The notes: generated by a model from the sequence alone, not told the origin. A stretch of 64,000 nucleotides of DNA from Belliella kenyensis (GCF_022549675.1 NZ_JAKZGR010000015.1:54879-118878); one strand, 5' to 3'. Positions 26,117 through 36,778 are shown, counted from the stretch's first letter. Numbers and translations: made by a program.

Positions 26117-27466
26117 ATGAGAAAAATATTACTTCTACTTACACTCATAGCGAGCTTAGATTGCTTCAGTCAAACCACTATCATCCAACGAGATCCTGAA
26201 ATTGAAAAGATGGTAAAGGAAATCAAGGCTGAAAATCTTGAACAATATGTTAGAAAATTGGCTGAATTTGGCACTAGGCATACACTAAGTGATCAGCAAG
26301 TAAACCGTGGTATTTTAGCTTCTCAAAATTATGTGCTGGCTCATTTCAAATCAATGGAGTCTAAAAGTACTGGAAGATTAAGCTCTGAAATAGACTTTTT
26401 TACCATACCGGCAGACAATAGAAGGATTCCCACAGATAGCAAGCTTGGGAATGTCATAGCCACCTTGAAAGGTACTGACCCAAATGATGATAGAGTATTC
26501 CTAATCATGGCACATATTGATTCTCGTGCATTAGATGTGATGAATAACAAGATAGATGCCCCTGGAGCCAATGATGACGGATCTGGTGTAGCTGCTATTA
26601 TGGAATTGGCAAGTATCATGTCTAGTAGATCATTCCCAGCTACGATCAAGTTTGCTGTGGTGAGCGGTGAAGAACAAGGGCTTAAGGGAGCTGAATACCT
26701 CGCAAAAAAAGCCAAAGAAGAAAACTGGAACCTTGTTGCGGTACTGAACAATGACATGATTGGCAACAGTCGATCATCTGAAACAGAAATTGCAGACAAT
26801 ACCCGAATCCGGATTTTCTCAGAGGGGGTTCCTATGGCGGAATCAGAGCAAATGGCTGCCATCAGAAGATATACCAACGGCGAAAATGATAGCAAATCAC
26901 GGCAACTGGCAAGGTTTATCAAAGAAATAGGTGAGAAATATGTAGACCAGTTAGAAGTCAAATTGGTTTACAGAAATGATCGATTTTTGAGAGGTGGTGA
27001 TCATACGCCGTTTGCAAGAGAAGGGTTCACGGCTATTCGGGTATGTGAAATGAATGAAAACTACTACGCACAGCACGAGGATGTAAGGTTGGAGGATGGT
27101 ATTCAGTATGGCGACCTTCCAGAATTTATGGATTTCGAGTATATGAGAAAAGCCACAGGTATCAATTTAGCAGTACTAGCAAATCTAGCAACAGCGCCTT
27201 CAGAACCACTCATGGTAGGTATAGATGTAAGAAAGCTCAGCAATACTTCTACGCTTCGCTGGGATGCTCCTAAAACTGGAAAAGCCAGAGGCTACTATGT
27301 ACTCCTTAGAGAAACTGACGCTTCCATGTGGCAGAAGAAGTTTTATACTGAAGACTTAACCATGACTATTCCATACTCCAAAGACAATTATTTCTTTGCT
27401 GTACAAGCCGTTGGAGAAAATGGACATGAGAGTTTAGCAGTGTTTCCTCAGCCAATTACGAGGTAA
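26117..27466 (+). CDS. Secreted M28-family zinc aminopeptidase
   Basis: A 449-residue exported peptidase with a signal peptide (about residues 1-18). The two-zinc site is visible as His133 in MAHIDSR, Asp153 in GANDDGSG, the catalytic Glu pair EE185-186 in VVSGEEQGL, Asp213 in LNNDMIG and a late His in GGDHTPFAREGF. The last ~90 residues (LRWDAPKTGKARGYYVLLRE onward) look like a fibronectin type III-like domain. It probably removes amino acids from peptides in the periplasm or outside. A stand-alone + strand gene; the convergent symporter gene ends 5 nt away. Confidence 0.9.
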   Translation: MRKILLLLTLIASLDCFSQTTIIQRDPEIEKMVKEIKAENLEQYVRKLAEFGTRHTLSDQQVNRGILASQNYVLAHFKSMESKSTGRLSSEIDFFTIPADNRRIPTDSKLGNVIATLKGTDPNDDRVFLIMAHIDSRALDVMNNKIDAPGANDDGSGVAAIMELASIMSSRSFPATIKFAVVSGEEQGLKGAEYLAKKAKEENWNLVAVLNNDMIGNSRSSETEIADNTRIRIFSEGVPMAESEQMAAIRRYTNGENDSKSRQLARFIKEIGEKYVDQLEVKLVYRNDRFLRGGDHTPFAREGFTAIRVCEMNENYYAQHEDVRLEDGIQYGDLPEFMDFEYMRKATGINLAVLANLATAPSEPLMVGIDVRKLSNTSTLRWDAPKTGKARGYYVLLRETDASMWQKKFYTEDLTMTIPYSKDNYFFAVQAVGENGHESLAVFPQPITR

Positions 27467-27471
27467 ATAAC

Positions 27472-29187
27472 TTAACCTTTGACGATTTTCTTTTGAGACA
27501 ACTGAATCAAAGCAGCCAATACCATCACCAAAATACAGCCTATGGCATTGTACCAAAGGAAACCTATATTGATTTCTATGCCTATTATTGATTCGCCATT
27601 AAACCAATGGAGCATTAATATAATCGCCTCTGCAATCAAAGCTGCTATGAAAACAGCATGCCCCTTGATCCATTTCATGTAAAACCCAACCAAGAAAATA
27701 CCCAAAATCGTCCCATAGAACAATGAGCCCAGTAAGTTTACTGCTTGTATGAGATTTTCAAATAGAGAGGCGTAAGTAGCAAATAATATGGCAAAAACTC
27801 CCCACAAAGCAGTAAGCCACTTAGATGAAAGCATGTAATGTTTGTCTGATTCATTTTTTCGAAGCGAACGTTTGTAGATATCAATCGTAGAGGTGGTACC
27901 TAGAGAGTTCAATTCTGAGGCCGTAGACGACATGGCAGCTGAAAAAATCACGGCAAATAGCAATCCGACAATGCCTATAGGTAGATAGTCCATTACAAAT
28001 CGCATAAACACATAATCTGTATCCTTAGTCTCAGCATTAGGTTCATTCTGTACTATAAGAGATTTAACTTCATTTCGAATTTCTTCCTGACGCTTCTGAG
28101 AAGCTTTCATTCCTGATTGGGCATTCCTTATTCCTTGTTCATCATCAGCCTTGACAGCAGCGAGTAGTTCACTGATATGATTTGACTTTTGTTCAAAAGC
28201 TTCACTATACTCATCTTCTAGTTTTGAAAATGGCTCTTCATATTCAGAGTTGATCAAGCGCTCTGTTTGTACTTTATTGAATACTACCGGTGGTTGGAAA
28301 AACTGATAAAACACAAATACCATCACCCCAATAAACAAGATGATAAACTGCATAGGAATCTTCAGGAGACCGTTCATGATCAGCCCCATCCTACTCTCTG
28401 CAAGTGACTTTCCTGTCAAATAACGCTGCACTTGAGACTGATCTGTTCCAAAATAGGAAAGAAAGAGAAACAACGCAGCCGTCATACCAGACCATACATT
28501 ATACCTATCTGCCAAGTCGAACTCAAAATTGATGATATTCAATCTATCCATTTTCCCAGCTACATGGAGCGCATCAGAGAATCCTACTGGTAGCATTTTT
28601 ACCACAAAGATTCCTGCTAAAATCATCCCCCCCATCATTACTGCCATTTGCTGTTTTTGAGTGATAGAGACTGCCTTAGTTCCTCCTGATACAGTATAGA
28701 GTATCACCAATACTCCAATGAATATATTGGTCCAAAATAAATTCCACCCTAACAAGGTGGACAAAATAATAGCTGGTGCATAAATGGTGATTCCCGCTGC
28801 TAACCCTCTTTGAGTCAAAAACAAAAGTGCCGCTAATGTTCTAGTCTTGAGATCAAATCGATTTTCCAAAAACTCATAAGCTGTATACACTTTTAGCTTA
28901 TAATAAATAGGAATAAATGTCACTGAAAGTATAATCATCGCTATAGGCAATCCGAAATAGAATTGAATAAAGCGCATACCGTCTTCATAGGCTTGACCTG
29001 GAGTACTCAAAAAGGTAATCGCAGAAGCTTGCGTTGCCATAATTGACAAACCTATTGTCCACCAGTTCATATCACTATCTCCACGAAGATAGTTATCCAT
29101 ACTTTTTGGGCCGTAAGTCTTATAAACTCCATATCCTACTATGAGTAGTAGGGTCGCAAACAATACTATCCAATCTATCGTACTCAT
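27472..29187 (-). CDS. Sodium:solute symporter (SSF family)
   Basis: A 571-residue inner-membrane transporter of the SSSF family with about 13 hydrophobic segments. WWTIGLSIMATQASAITFLSTPGQAYEDG, YTAYEFLENRF and FSAAMSSTASELNSLGTTSTIDIYKR are the usual SSF landmarks, the last carrying sodium-site serines. Between about residues 320 and 395 it has a polar, charged segment predicted to form a coiled coil (NSEYEEPFSKLEDEYSEAFE and SGMKASQKRQEEIRNEVKSL), which is not present in simple SSF proteins such as PutP. Its start overlaps the stop of a 33-residue membrane ORF. The substrate is unknown; the PIG-L neighbour hints at an amino sugar. Confidence 0.9.
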   Translation of the reverse strand: MSTIDWIVLFATLLLIVGYGVYKTYGPKSMDNYLRGDSDMNWWTIGLSIMATQASAITFLSTPGQAYEDGMRFIQFYFGLPIAMIILSVTFIPIYYKLKVYTAYEFLENRFDLKTRTLAALLFLTQRGLAAGITIYAPAIILSTLLGWNLFWTNIFIGVLVILYTVSGGTKAVSITQKQQMAVMMGGMILAGIFVVKMLPVGFSDALHVAGKMDRLNIINFEFDLADRYNVWSGMTAALFLFLSYFGTDQSQVQRYLTGKSLAESRMGLIMNGLLKIPMQFIILFIGVMVFVFYQFFQPPVVFNKVQTERLINSEYEEPFSKLEDEYSEAFEQKSNHISELLAAVKADDEQGIRNAQSGMKASQKRQEEIRNEVKSLIVQNEPNAETKDTDYVFMRFVMDYLPIGIVGLLFAVIFSAAMSSTASELNSLGTTSTIDIYKRSLRKNESDKHYMLSSKWLTALWGVFAILFATYASLFENLIQAVNLLGSLFYGTILGIFLVGFYMKWIKGHAVFIAALIAEAIILMLHWFNGESIIGIEINIGFLWYNAIGCILVMVLAALIQLSQKKIVKG

Positions 29188-29285
29188 GCGTATGCCTTAG
29201 TTAACCAATAAAACAAGGCAATCAAAAGCAATAGTGTTCCTGCTAAGATAAAATACCAGTTATTCCAATTTTGCTTATTTTCCAT
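29184..29285 (-). CDS. 33-residue single-pass membrane peptide between PIG-L and symporter
   Basis: A small ORF that overlaps its neighbours at both ends: its ATG (29285-29283) lies inside the last codons of the PIG-L gene (11 bp overlap), and its TGA shares ATGA with the symporter start. The product begins MENKQNWNNW, has about 18 hydrophobic residues (YFILAGTLLLLIALFYWL) and ends TKAYA. The double overlap argues strongly for translational coupling, so it is probably a real gene, perhaps a small companion subunit of the symporter. It has no family I recognise. Confidence 0.75.
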   Translation of the reverse strand: MENKQNWNNWYFILAGTLLLLIALFYWLTKAYA

Positions 29286-31734
29286 CTCCTTGCTCTATCA
29301 GGTTGACAAAAAGTTTGATTGCGCCTGGCACCCCCGCTGGTAAATGCCTGAACCATGAAATTCCTGAATAGGTATACGTTCCTTCTCCATATTTTGCATG
29401 TAGCAAAGCTCCTTTGGATGGTGCTTCTCCTGGGTCTTGCATCTCTAGAGGTGTGGTGTATTTTTGATCCCAATCTGCGGTAAAATACAAGCCTCTCTCC
29501 TGAACCCAGTCTTCAAAGTCTTTGGAGGTAATCTGTATTGGAGAGGTTAGTATTGGATGATCATAATCTGCAATTACAGGTGACTCTTCCACAGTGACCC
29601 TATCCCTTGATATAGCAAAAGGATATGGACCAAGATCTCTCGTCAAAAGTGGTGACGATGTATTGTATTGGACGATCAAGTTTCCTCCTTCTTTTACATA
29701 GTCCATCAATTGATCGACATTATTGGCTAAACTCTGATTGGTATTAAAAGCCCTGATACCGATGATCACAGTAGGATAAAGCTTAAGGTTAGCTTTATTG
29801 ATACCCCCATTATCTATGATGTTGACCTCATAGCCCAAATATCTCAATACTTCTGGAACATCATCCCCTGCTCCCGCTATATAGGCTATCTTTTGAGCAG
29901 ATGTAGTAAAATCAAACTTTATCAAATCAAATGATGCAGTTGTGAAATAAGTCAAATTTGGAATGTGTTTGTAAAGAATCCTATTGATATCTTGGTTATA
30001 TAGCCTTCCATCTTCAGCTTTATAGGCCACAGTGACTTTGGTTTTCTCAGCCTTGGATGCAATCAATTCTACTTTAAAATTAATTTTCTTTCTTCTTTCA
30101 TCTCTCTCTTCAGAAATGATTTTGTATTGAGATTTATCTAAGCCTTCCAACAACAGCACTCCTTTCAAAATATTTTGCTTGAAACTCACTTCTACTTCTA
30201 TTGAAGGTTTTTGATCTTTCATTAGAAAAACCAAAGATTGATTTAATGAGACATTCACTTCTGGCACTATGGTTAGTGGTTGGTTGATTTCCCCATCCAC
30301 TTGATCATTGTATTTGTACTTCAGAGGCAAGATAAGTTCTATCTTCTGACCTTGGATATTTAATTCTAAATTTGCAGCTATAGAAGGATGATTAATAGGA
30401 GGACCTATTTTGGTCAAGTCGGAGATGTCAAATAGGTTTTTGTCGATTGGCTTTTCCAACCAAAATGGTTGAGAAACAGGATAATCTTTTGGAATTTTTA
30501 TAGATACTGGTCTTGTGATAGGTTGGTTTGGTTTGGTAGAGGTATTGAAATCCACGTTAAAAAGTTGATGCGTTGCTTTTAATAATTCGACTGATATTTG
30601 ACTGGGATTGTTAAAGATAATTTCCCCAGCAATGGTTTCACCTGAATAAGCAATTTCTTTATTCACATTGAATTCTGCCTTGACTCCCAATGCATCCAAA
30701 ATCAACTGATTGATAGCTTCTTTTTTTTCTAGGTACCAAATCTCATTCTCAGCATTGCTATCAATTAATTTTTTGATTTCAAGTAGTGCTTCTATGTTGT
30801 TTGAAACATTAATAAAATCAAAATTCTGCAGTGTTGCAGTTAGTTTATCCTGTATAACCTTACCATTGGGAACTTGACTCCATTTGCTTTCAACTCCTTC
30901 AAACGGATCATCTTTAAAAGTGTCGCCTTTCAACTGCTCAATGTGATCTTGTCCCATTCCAATCTGTGGTGTAGAGCCAAATCCTTGAGACTTGTGCATG
31001 GTCCTGCTATCGGCAGCTATTTGGGAATAAGTGGTTCCTAACAAAGGATTATAGTCTCCAACTGGAAATATATGGTATTTCTTATCCTCACTAGCCTCAT
31101 ATTGTCCACCCCAGCTGTATGCATTCCAAAACAATCTCTTTGGATTCCATATTTTGACCTTTGAGAGCTGATTAGAAAAAGATTTCGGATCTCCAGCTAA
31201 GTCAAAGGCCTCATAAGAAAGCATGGCCGAAGTAGTGTGATGCCCATGCGTAGTACCTGGAATCAAATTGAATCTATTTATGATAATATCAGGTTGAAAA
31301 CTCCTTATTACCCAAATTACATCAGCCAAAAGTTTCTCTTTATCCCAATTATTTAGGGTTTCGTCAGGGATTTTGCTAAATCCAAAATCTAAAGCCCTAG
31401 AAAAAAATTGACGACCTCCATCTGTTTCTCGTGCCTTAAGAAGCTCGTGTGTTCTTATTAAACCTAGAGGTATACCTAGCTCTTTTCCTATTAAATTTTG
31501 TCCTCCATCTCCTCTTGTAAGTGAGAGGTAGGCTACTTGTGCATGTTCCCCATTAGCCAAGTATGAAATTAATCTTGTATTTTCATCATCAGGGTGTGCA
31601 GCTACAAAAAGTACTCTTTTCGTTTCTTGAAGTTTAAGCAGATCATGATAAAGTTTTGACGAAGGGTTTTGTGCAAAAGCAATACTTGATACCAGTTGAA
31701 CTACAATCAAGCCAAAGGCTAATTTTCTAAACAT
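29275..31734 (-). CDS. Secreted PIG-L/LmbE-family deacetylase
   Basis: An 819-residue protein with a signal peptide (about residues 1-21, ending SSIAFAQ). The PIG-L zinc motif AHPDDE lies near residue 47 and the second histidine motif GTTHGHHTTSAM near 160, so residues about 30-330 are an N-acetylglucosaminyl or similar de-N-acetylase. Residues 360-600 are beta-rich (two Ig-like domains), and the last ~200 contain a Rossmann-like segment (IAYIAGAGDDVPEVLRYLGYEV) followed by GGNLIVQYNT, like a ThuA/glutamine-amidotransferase-type fold. It is probably periplasmic or surface exposed. First gene of an overlapping three-gene unit with the 33-residue peptide and the symporter. Confidence 0.87.
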   Translation of the reverse strand: MFRKLAFGLIVVQLVSSIAFAQNPSSKLYHDLLKLQETKRVLFVAAHPDDENTRLISYLANGEHAQVAYLSLTRGDGGQNLIGKELGIPLGLIRTHELLKARETDGGRQFFSRALDFGFSKIPDETLNNWDKEKLLADVIWVIRSFQPDIIINRFNLIPGTTHGHHTTSAMLSYEAFDLAGDPKSFSNQLSKVKIWNPKRLFWNAYSWGGQYEASEDKKYHIFPVGDYNPLLGTTYSQIAADSRTMHKSQGFGSTPQIGMGQDHIEQLKGDTFKDDPFEGVESKWSQVPNGKVIQDKLTATLQNFDFINVSNNIEALLEIKKLIDSNAENEIWYLEKKEAINQLILDALGVKAEFNVNKEIAYSGETIAGEIIFNNPSQISVELLKATHQLFNVDFNTSTKPNQPITRPVSIKIPKDYPVSQPFWLEKPIDKNLFDISDLTKIGPPINHPSIAANLELNIQGQKIELILPLKYKYNDQVDGEINQPLTIVPEVNVSLNQSLVFLMKDQKPSIEVEVSFKQNILKGVLLLEGLDKSQYKIISEERDERRKKINFKVELIASKAEKTKVTVAYKAEDGRLYNQDINRILYKHIPNLTYFTTASFDLIKFDFTTSAQKIAYIAGAGDDVPEVLRYLGYEVNIIDNGGINKANLKLYPTVIIGIRAFNTNQSLANNVDQLMDYVKEGGNLIVQYNTSSPLLTRDLGPYPFAISRDRVTVEESPVIADYDHPILTSPIQITSKDFEDWVQERGLYFTADWDQKYTTPLEMQDPGEAPSKGALLHAKYGEGTYTYSGISWFRHLPAGVPGAIKLFVNLIEQGDGK

Positions 31735-31818
31735 ATACTTAGGTTAATTTGAACGGTAAAAGCTAATAGAAGATTTAAAGATATAAAAACATTTTTTTAC
31801 CAAAGGGTTTTGAATTAT

Positions 31819-31852
31819 GTAAAAAAAAAGCCACCCATCATGGGTGGCTTTA
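31819..31852 (-). terminator. Intrinsic terminator after the TPR gene
   Basis: AAAGCCACCCA/TGGGTGGCTTT forms a perfect stem around TCA; read on the minus strand it ends in a T9 run. It lies 25 nt after the TPR gene stop, closing the gyrA-TPR unit. Confidence 0.9.
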
Positions 31853-31876
31853 ATTTTCTATGATTTTGATCTAATA

Positions 31877-33088
31877 TCAACCTTCATCTAGCCAATCTTC
31901 ACCTAATAGTTTGATCAACTTTTGGTTATATTTTTCTTTTTCAGCTTCATTACCTAGTCTCTCGTGGATTTGGAATAGGATCTGAAGGATGTCGGTAGAT
32001 TCAGGCTGAATTTCAGAAGCCCTTGTAAAGTAAGGAACTGCTTCTTTGTAAAGGTTTTCAGCTTCTTTATTCATTGCATCTGATTTCTTCTCCCATTCTT
32101 CATCAGAAAGAGCACCTACTTCATTGATGATTATTCTTGCTTTCTCCAAGTAGATCGCACCTGCATAGTTGTTACCTTCAAAGAATTTAGGATCAGCTTC
32201 TACTGATTTTTTGTATTGTTCCAATGCACCATCAAGATCACCAGATTGCTCTAGCAAGTAGCCATATCTTAAAAGGATACCAGGGTTTTTAGGATCATTT
32301 TCCAAAGCTGAAACCACAGAAGTCAAGGCTTCATCCATTTTGTTTAGCTGCAACAAAAGTTGAATTTCATATTCTGCTAATGTTTTATCAGAAGGATCGG
32401 CTTTTCTTGCCTCACCGATAAGTCTCAATGCTTCTTCAGGATCATTGTCTTCGCTATTGGCAATTTGGATCAAGAAATAGTAAGCATTCAATTTGTTATA
32501 CTCCTCTACTTTCAATAACCTGGTGAAGAACTTTTTAGCCTCTGCTGATTTACCAAGATCATTTGCCAAATAGCCAGCGTTGAAGTTCATCGTAGTATCT
32601 GTAGGATCAATATCCGCAGCTAATGCGAAATACTCATATGCCATTTCAAAGTTGTCATCTTCATAAGTATCTATAGCTTTTCTAAATGATACATTTTTCA
32701 AAGTATAAATACCGTAAGGTCTAAGATTTTCAGGCATTCCATCTATATCTTCTTTGTAGACCTCTTTACCAACTTTTGAACTCTCATCATTATCGACCAT
32801 TTTCATAGTGCTGTTGAAAGTTTCAAAAGCATCTCTACCCACATCTACAGTGGACATATCCTCTACCTCACCAGATTCAAACATTTTTGTTTGGATTTTT
32901 CCTTTCAAGAGATAATTGGAAGGATCGTCTTTAGTCTCTGGGTCTTGTAAAGCTTCATTAATTTCATCTAGGGCAGTAGTCAATTCTCCCTTCTTGAAAT
33001 TTTTCTCAGCAGATTTCGCAACCTTTTTCTGAGCAAAACTCACAGAAACAAGACCTGCTAATGCGAACGATAGGATTAATTTTCTCAT
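31877..33088 (-). CDS. Exported TPR-repeat protein
   Basis: The 403-residue protein has a signal peptide (MRKLILSFALAGLVSVSFAQ) and then at least seven tetratricopeptide-like helix pairs, for example FEMAYEYFALAADIDPTDTT, DPEEALRLIGEARKADPSDK and GDLDGALEQYKKSVEADPKF. TPRs of this type bind partner proteins in the periplasm, often outer-membrane assembly factors or secretion machinery. The partner is not indicated. It lies 19 nt after gyrA on the same strand and ends at a terminator, so the two genes probably share a transcript. Confidence 0.87.
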   Translation of the reverse strand: MRKLILSFALAGLVSVSFAQKKVAKSAEKNFKKGELTTALDEINEALQDPETKDDPSNYLLKGKIQTKMFESGEVEDMSTVDVGRDAFETFNSTMKMVDNDESSKVGKEVYKEDIDGMPENLRPYGIYTLKNVSFRKAIDTYEDDNFEMAYEYFALAADIDPTDTTMNFNAGYLANDLGKSAEAKKFFTRLLKVEEYNKLNAYYFLIQIANSEDNDPEEALRLIGEARKADPSDKTLAEYEIQLLLQLNKMDEALTSVVSALENDPKNPGILLRYGYLLEQSGDLDGALEQYKKSVEADPKFFEGNNYAGAIYLEKARIIINEVGALSDEEWEKKSDAMNKEAENLYKEAVPYFTRASEIQPESTDILQILFQIHERLGNEAEKEKYNQKLIKLLGEDWLDEG

Positions 33089-33107
33089 TTTTTTTCTTTA
33101 ACTTAAC

Positions 33108-35648
33108 TTAATTGTTTGGTTCCTCGGTTATATTGCCATCAGTCGCTGGATTTTCTCCATCAACATTAACATTCGATTCATCTTCTAATTCAACTTCAGA
33201 CTCATCCTTTCTGATTTTTTCAACTGAGGAAATTTCGTCATTTTCACCCAATTTGATCAACCTTACACCTTGAGTCGCTCTACCCATTACCCTCAAATTT
33301 GAAACTGGAGTCCTTATCGTGATTCCTGATTTGTTGATGATCATCAGGTCATCAGAATCTACTACTTCTTTGATCGCTACCAATGAACCAGTCTTTTCAG
33401 TCACATTCATAGCTTTCACTCCTTTTCCACCCCTATTGGTAATCCTGTATTCATCCAAAGGAGATCTTTTTCCATATCCTTTCTCTGAGACTACTAAAAG
33501 GTTGGCATCTTCTCTCGAGGCACATACCATGCCAATTACATGGTCATTAACATTACTTAACGTTATGGCTTTGACACCTGTAGCTGTTCTTCCCATTGGT
33601 CTTACTGTAGACTCGTGGAAATGTATCGCTCTACCTGATCCAGCCGCAATGATAATGTGCGAATCACCATTTGTCATCTCCACTTGCATCAATTGATCCT
33701 CCTCTCTGATATTCAGTGCTATGATACCATTGGTACGAGGTCTTGAATATTGTTCAAGTGTGGTTTTCTTAATAATCCCTTTCTTGGTAACCATGACCAA
33801 GAAGTTATTATTGATGTAGTCCACATCGTTCAAATCACCCACTTGAATGATTGATCTGATTTTGTCTTCTGAGGTGATATTTATGAGATTTTGTATAGGC
33901 CTACCTTTGGAGGCCTTAGCACCTTCAGGAATAGCATAAGTCTTCAACCAGAAGAGCTTCCCGAGATCTGTGAAAATCAACAAATAGTTATGAGTGGAAG
34001 CGGTAAAGAGGTATTCAGTCCAGTCATCATCCTTCGTGGTAGCACCCCTAGAGCCTACCCCTCCTCTACTTTGAGTCCTATATTCAGTCAAGGCAGTCCT
34101 TTTAATATATCCTTGATGAGATACAGTGATTACCACTTCTTCATTTGGGATCATATCTTCATAACTGAAATCTTCAGCGTTATGCTCTATGACAGTTCTT
34201 CTTGGATCACTATATCGATCTTTCATCTCGGTAAGTTCATCCTTGATGATCTGCATTCTCTTGTCTTCATTGGCAAGGATCTCCTTCAGCTCTTCGATCA
34301 ACTTCATTATCTGATCATATTCTTCTTGGATCTTCTCACGCTCCATACCCGTCAATCTCTGCAGCCTCATATCCAAGATTGCTCTGGCTTGTATCTCGCT
34401 CAACTCGAATCTTTGCATCAAGCCATTTCTTGCTGTCTCTGGATCTCTAGAGCTTCTGATCAAAGAAATCACTTCGTCCAAATTGTCCAAAGCTATCAGG
34501 TAACCTTGCAAAATATGAGCCCTCTTCTCGGCTTCTCTTAGTTCATATTCCGTACGTCTCACTACGACTTCATGGCGGTGACTTACGTAATGAACGATCA
34601 TGTCCTTTAGGTTCAAGGTATGTGGTCTACCTTTTACCAAAGCCACATTATTTACTGAAAATGAGGTTTGTAACTGCGTCTGCTTATATAGATTATTTAA
34701 TACTACATTAGAGATAGCATCTCTTTTCAGTTCATACACTATTCTCATTCCTTGACGGTCAGATTCATCTCTTATCGCAGAGATCCCATCAATCTTTTTC
34801 TCATTGATGAGTTGGGCAGTTTTCTCGATCATACTGGCTTTGTTCACCAAATATGGAATTTCGGTAATGATAATCATTTCTTTACCGCTATCCTTAGTTT
34901 CGATTTCTGCCTTACCTCTTACGACTATGCGTCCACGACCTGTCTCAAACGCCGCCTTTACTCCGTTGTATCCATAAATAGTAGCACCTGTTGGGAAATC
35001 TGGAGCAATAATGTGCTCCATAAGCTCAGCAACAGTAATGTCTCTATTGTCAATGTAAGCAATGATACCATCTACTACCTCTCCAAGGTTGTGAGGAGCC
35101 ATATTAGTAGCCATACCTACTGCAATTCCAGAAGCTCCATTCAGTAGTAAAGCTGGAATTTTTGCAGGCAGAACAACTGGCTCTTTCAAAGAATCATCAA
35201 AATTCAATTGAAAATCAACTGTTTCCTTATTGATATCAATCAACAATTCTTCGGCAATTCGTTTCAACCTCGCTTCGGTGTAACGCATAGCAGCGGGATT
35301 ATCTCCATCTACTGATCCAAAGTTGCCTTGACCGTCTACGAGTGGATATCTTAAGGACCAGGGTTGAGCCATACGGACCATCGTCTCATATACCGCAGAG
35401 TCACCGTGAGGGTGATACTTACCTAGCACTTCCCCTACTATCCTAGCAGATTTCTTAAAAGGTTTGTTGTGTAAAACTCCCAATTCTTGCATTCCGAATA
35501 AAATCCTTCGGTGAACTGGTTTTAGTCCGTCTCGGACATCTGGAAGTGCTCTGGAAACAATGACCGACATCGAATAATCGATGTAAGCTCCACGCATTTC
35601 TTCCTCAATGTTAATTGGTATGATATTCTCGTTTTCTCCTTGAGCCAT
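33108..35648 (-). CDS. gyrA: DNA gyrase subunit A
   Basis: The 846-residue type IIA topoisomerase subunit cuts and rejoins DNA while GyrB drives strand passage. The catalytic tyrosine is Y123 in [12 protein letters not shown]; the helix around [10 protein letters not shown] is intact, with Ser84 and Glu88 at the positions linked to quinolone response. The C-terminal half is a six-blade beta-pinwheel containing [10 protein letters not shown], the place of the GyrA box, which supports gyrase over topoisomerase IV. The tail is acidic and variable. Length is normal. Confidence 0.95.
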   Translation of the reverse strand: MAQGENENIIPINIEEEMRGAYIDYSMSVIVSRALPDVRDGLKPVHRRILFGMQELGVLHNKPFKKSARIVGEVLGKYHPHGDSAVYETMVRMAQPWSLRYPLVDGQGNFGSVDGDNPAAMRYTEARLKRIAEELLIDINKETVDFQLNFDDSLKEPVVLPAKIPALLLNGASGIAVGMATNMAPHNLGEVVDGIIAYIDNRDITVAELMEHIIAPDFPTGATIYGYNGVKAAFETGRGRIVVRGKAEIETKDSGKEMIIITEIPYLVNKASMIEKTAQLINEKKIDGISAIRDESDRQGMRIVYELKRDAISNVVLNNLYKQTQLQTSFSVNNVALVKGRPHTLNLKDMIVHYVSHRHEVVVRRTEYELREAEKRAHILQGYLIALDNLDEVISLIRSSRDPETARNGLMQRFELSEIQARAILDMRLQRLTGMEREKIQEEYDQIMKLIEELKEILANEDKRMQIIKDELTEMKDRYSDPRRTVIEHNAEDFSYEDMIPNEEVVITVSHQGYIKRTALTEYRTQSRGGVGSRGATTKDDDWTEYLFTASTHNYLLIFTDLGKLFWLKTYAIPEGAKASKGRPIQNLINITSEDKIRSIIQVGDLNDVDYINNNFLVMVTKKGIIKKTTLEQYSRPRTNGIIALNIREEDQLMQVEMTNGDSHIIIAAGSGRAIHFHESTVRPMGRTATGVKAITLSNVNDHVIGMVCASREDANLLVVSEKGYGKRSPLDEYRITNRGGKGVKAMNVTEKTGSLVAIKEVVDSDDLMIINKSGITIRTPVSNLRVMGRATQGVRLIKLGENDEISSVEKIRKDESEVELEDESNVNVDGENPATDGNITEEPNN

Positions 35649-35742
35649 ATTTATCTATTCTCAATAAGCTTGCAAGATAATAAAAAGTATATGGTTTTGA
35701 AACATGAATTTTACATACTAATAATTGGGTTTTATTAGATTT

Positions 35743-36726
35743 TTAGTACCATTGACCAACTTTCCTATTTTGGAGATTCCAGATCGAGCTACCCCTGTAT
35801 TCGACACCATCATGTAAGTGCTTCATTACCACACCACAACCTTGCACTTTGCATCGTTTTGTCCCTGGCATACTGATAGACATCCCAACTTGTAACCCAA
35901 AAAGTTGTTGTTTAATAGGTTGAAATTCTTCTATGATCAGACCAGAATAAGATGCACTCCTGAACTCTGCCCCTCCTTTGACAAAGAATCTAGCATACTC
36001 AGAAAACTCCCTTTCTATCCTCAAAGCCACCCCATAGTAGGGTTCATTGTTTACAACCAGCCTCTGATCGGGCAAAGTCCTTGGATAAAGTTGACCATAC
36101 TCTCCTTCCAAGACAAATCTCCATGGATAGTTTTGACGCATTCTTTGGTTCTTTTCTGATTGCATATACGTATTTTGAGTAGCATATTTTTTATACTTCC
36201 ATTTCAAAAAACTTATTCTCCTTTTGGCATCGTAAAGCACCAAGCCAAAGGTTCCAAAGACTTTATCGTAAGTATATCCTAGCTGGTCAAAGCTAAAATC
36301 ATAATCACTGCCTATCATCACTGACTGCTGCCCCATTTCACGCCCATAGCCTCCCCCGACTACAAATATGTCGAAGAGATTCAATTTTACCCCAACATTG
36401 ATGGGTACATTAAATCCTGACCCAGAAAAATTAATTGTATCATTCATAGTGATATCTCTTCTCACATCCGTGTTGCGTACCTGTGTTATTGGAAAATCAT
36501 CAGGATGATTCGTATTAAAGTCCATGCTATTCATTAAGTAGTTTCCCCCAGAAGAAAGTTCAAAACTAAAATTACTGATAGCTTTTCGAAATGTATTTCC
36601 TAAATTACTATCACTCATTCTCCCTTTTTTGGCTTTGGTATCAATGCCAAAATAATCCTCTTGCCCATGAGATTGTGATAAAAGAAAAAAGAATAAGATG
36701 CTTAGAATTTTCGATTTCATATTCAT
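35743..36726 (-). CDS. Exported outer-membrane-type protein of unknown function
   Basis: A 327-residue protein beginning with a signal peptide (KSKILSILFFFLLSQSHGQ). The remainder is rich in short amphipathic strands and aromatic residues (FVVGGGYGREMG, YDAKRRISFLKWKYKKYA, EYARFFVKGGAEF), as in small outer-membrane beta-barrels. The last ~40 residues have three cysteines in KRCKVQGCGVVMKHL, and the protein ends in KVGQWY. I do not recognise the family. A second ATG two codons in (36720) is an equally good start. It lies 94 nt upstream of gyrA. Confidence 0.6.
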   Translation of the reverse strand: MNMKSKILSILFFFLLSQSHGQEDYFGIDTKAKKGRMSDSNLGNTFRKAISNFSFELSSGGNYLMNSMDFNTNHPDDFPITQVRNTDVRRDITMNDTINFSGSGFNVPINVGVKLNLFDIFVVGGGYGREMGQQSVMIGSDYDFSFDQLGYTYDKVFGTFGLVLYDAKRRISFLKWKYKKYATQNTYMQSEKNQRMRQNYPWRFVLEGEYGQLYPRTLPDQRLVVNNEPYYGVALRIEREFSEYARFFVKGGAEFRSASYSGLIIEEFQPIKQQLFGLQVGMSISMPGTKRCKVQGCGVVMKHLHDGVEYRGSSIWNLQNRKVGQWY

Positions 36727-36778
36727 ACCCGATTACAACGGTAGATTTCTTATTTTAATGTGGTAAAAATGCATAAAA

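Noticed and set aside
26341..26961. A 206-codon ORF on the minus strand
   Set aside because: It is antisense to the M28 peptidase; its low-complexity product follows from codon bias of the true gene.
33891..34541. A 216-codon ORF on the + strand
   Set aside because: It lies wholly inside gyrA on the opposite strand and codes for no recognisable protein; gyrA fully explains the sequence.
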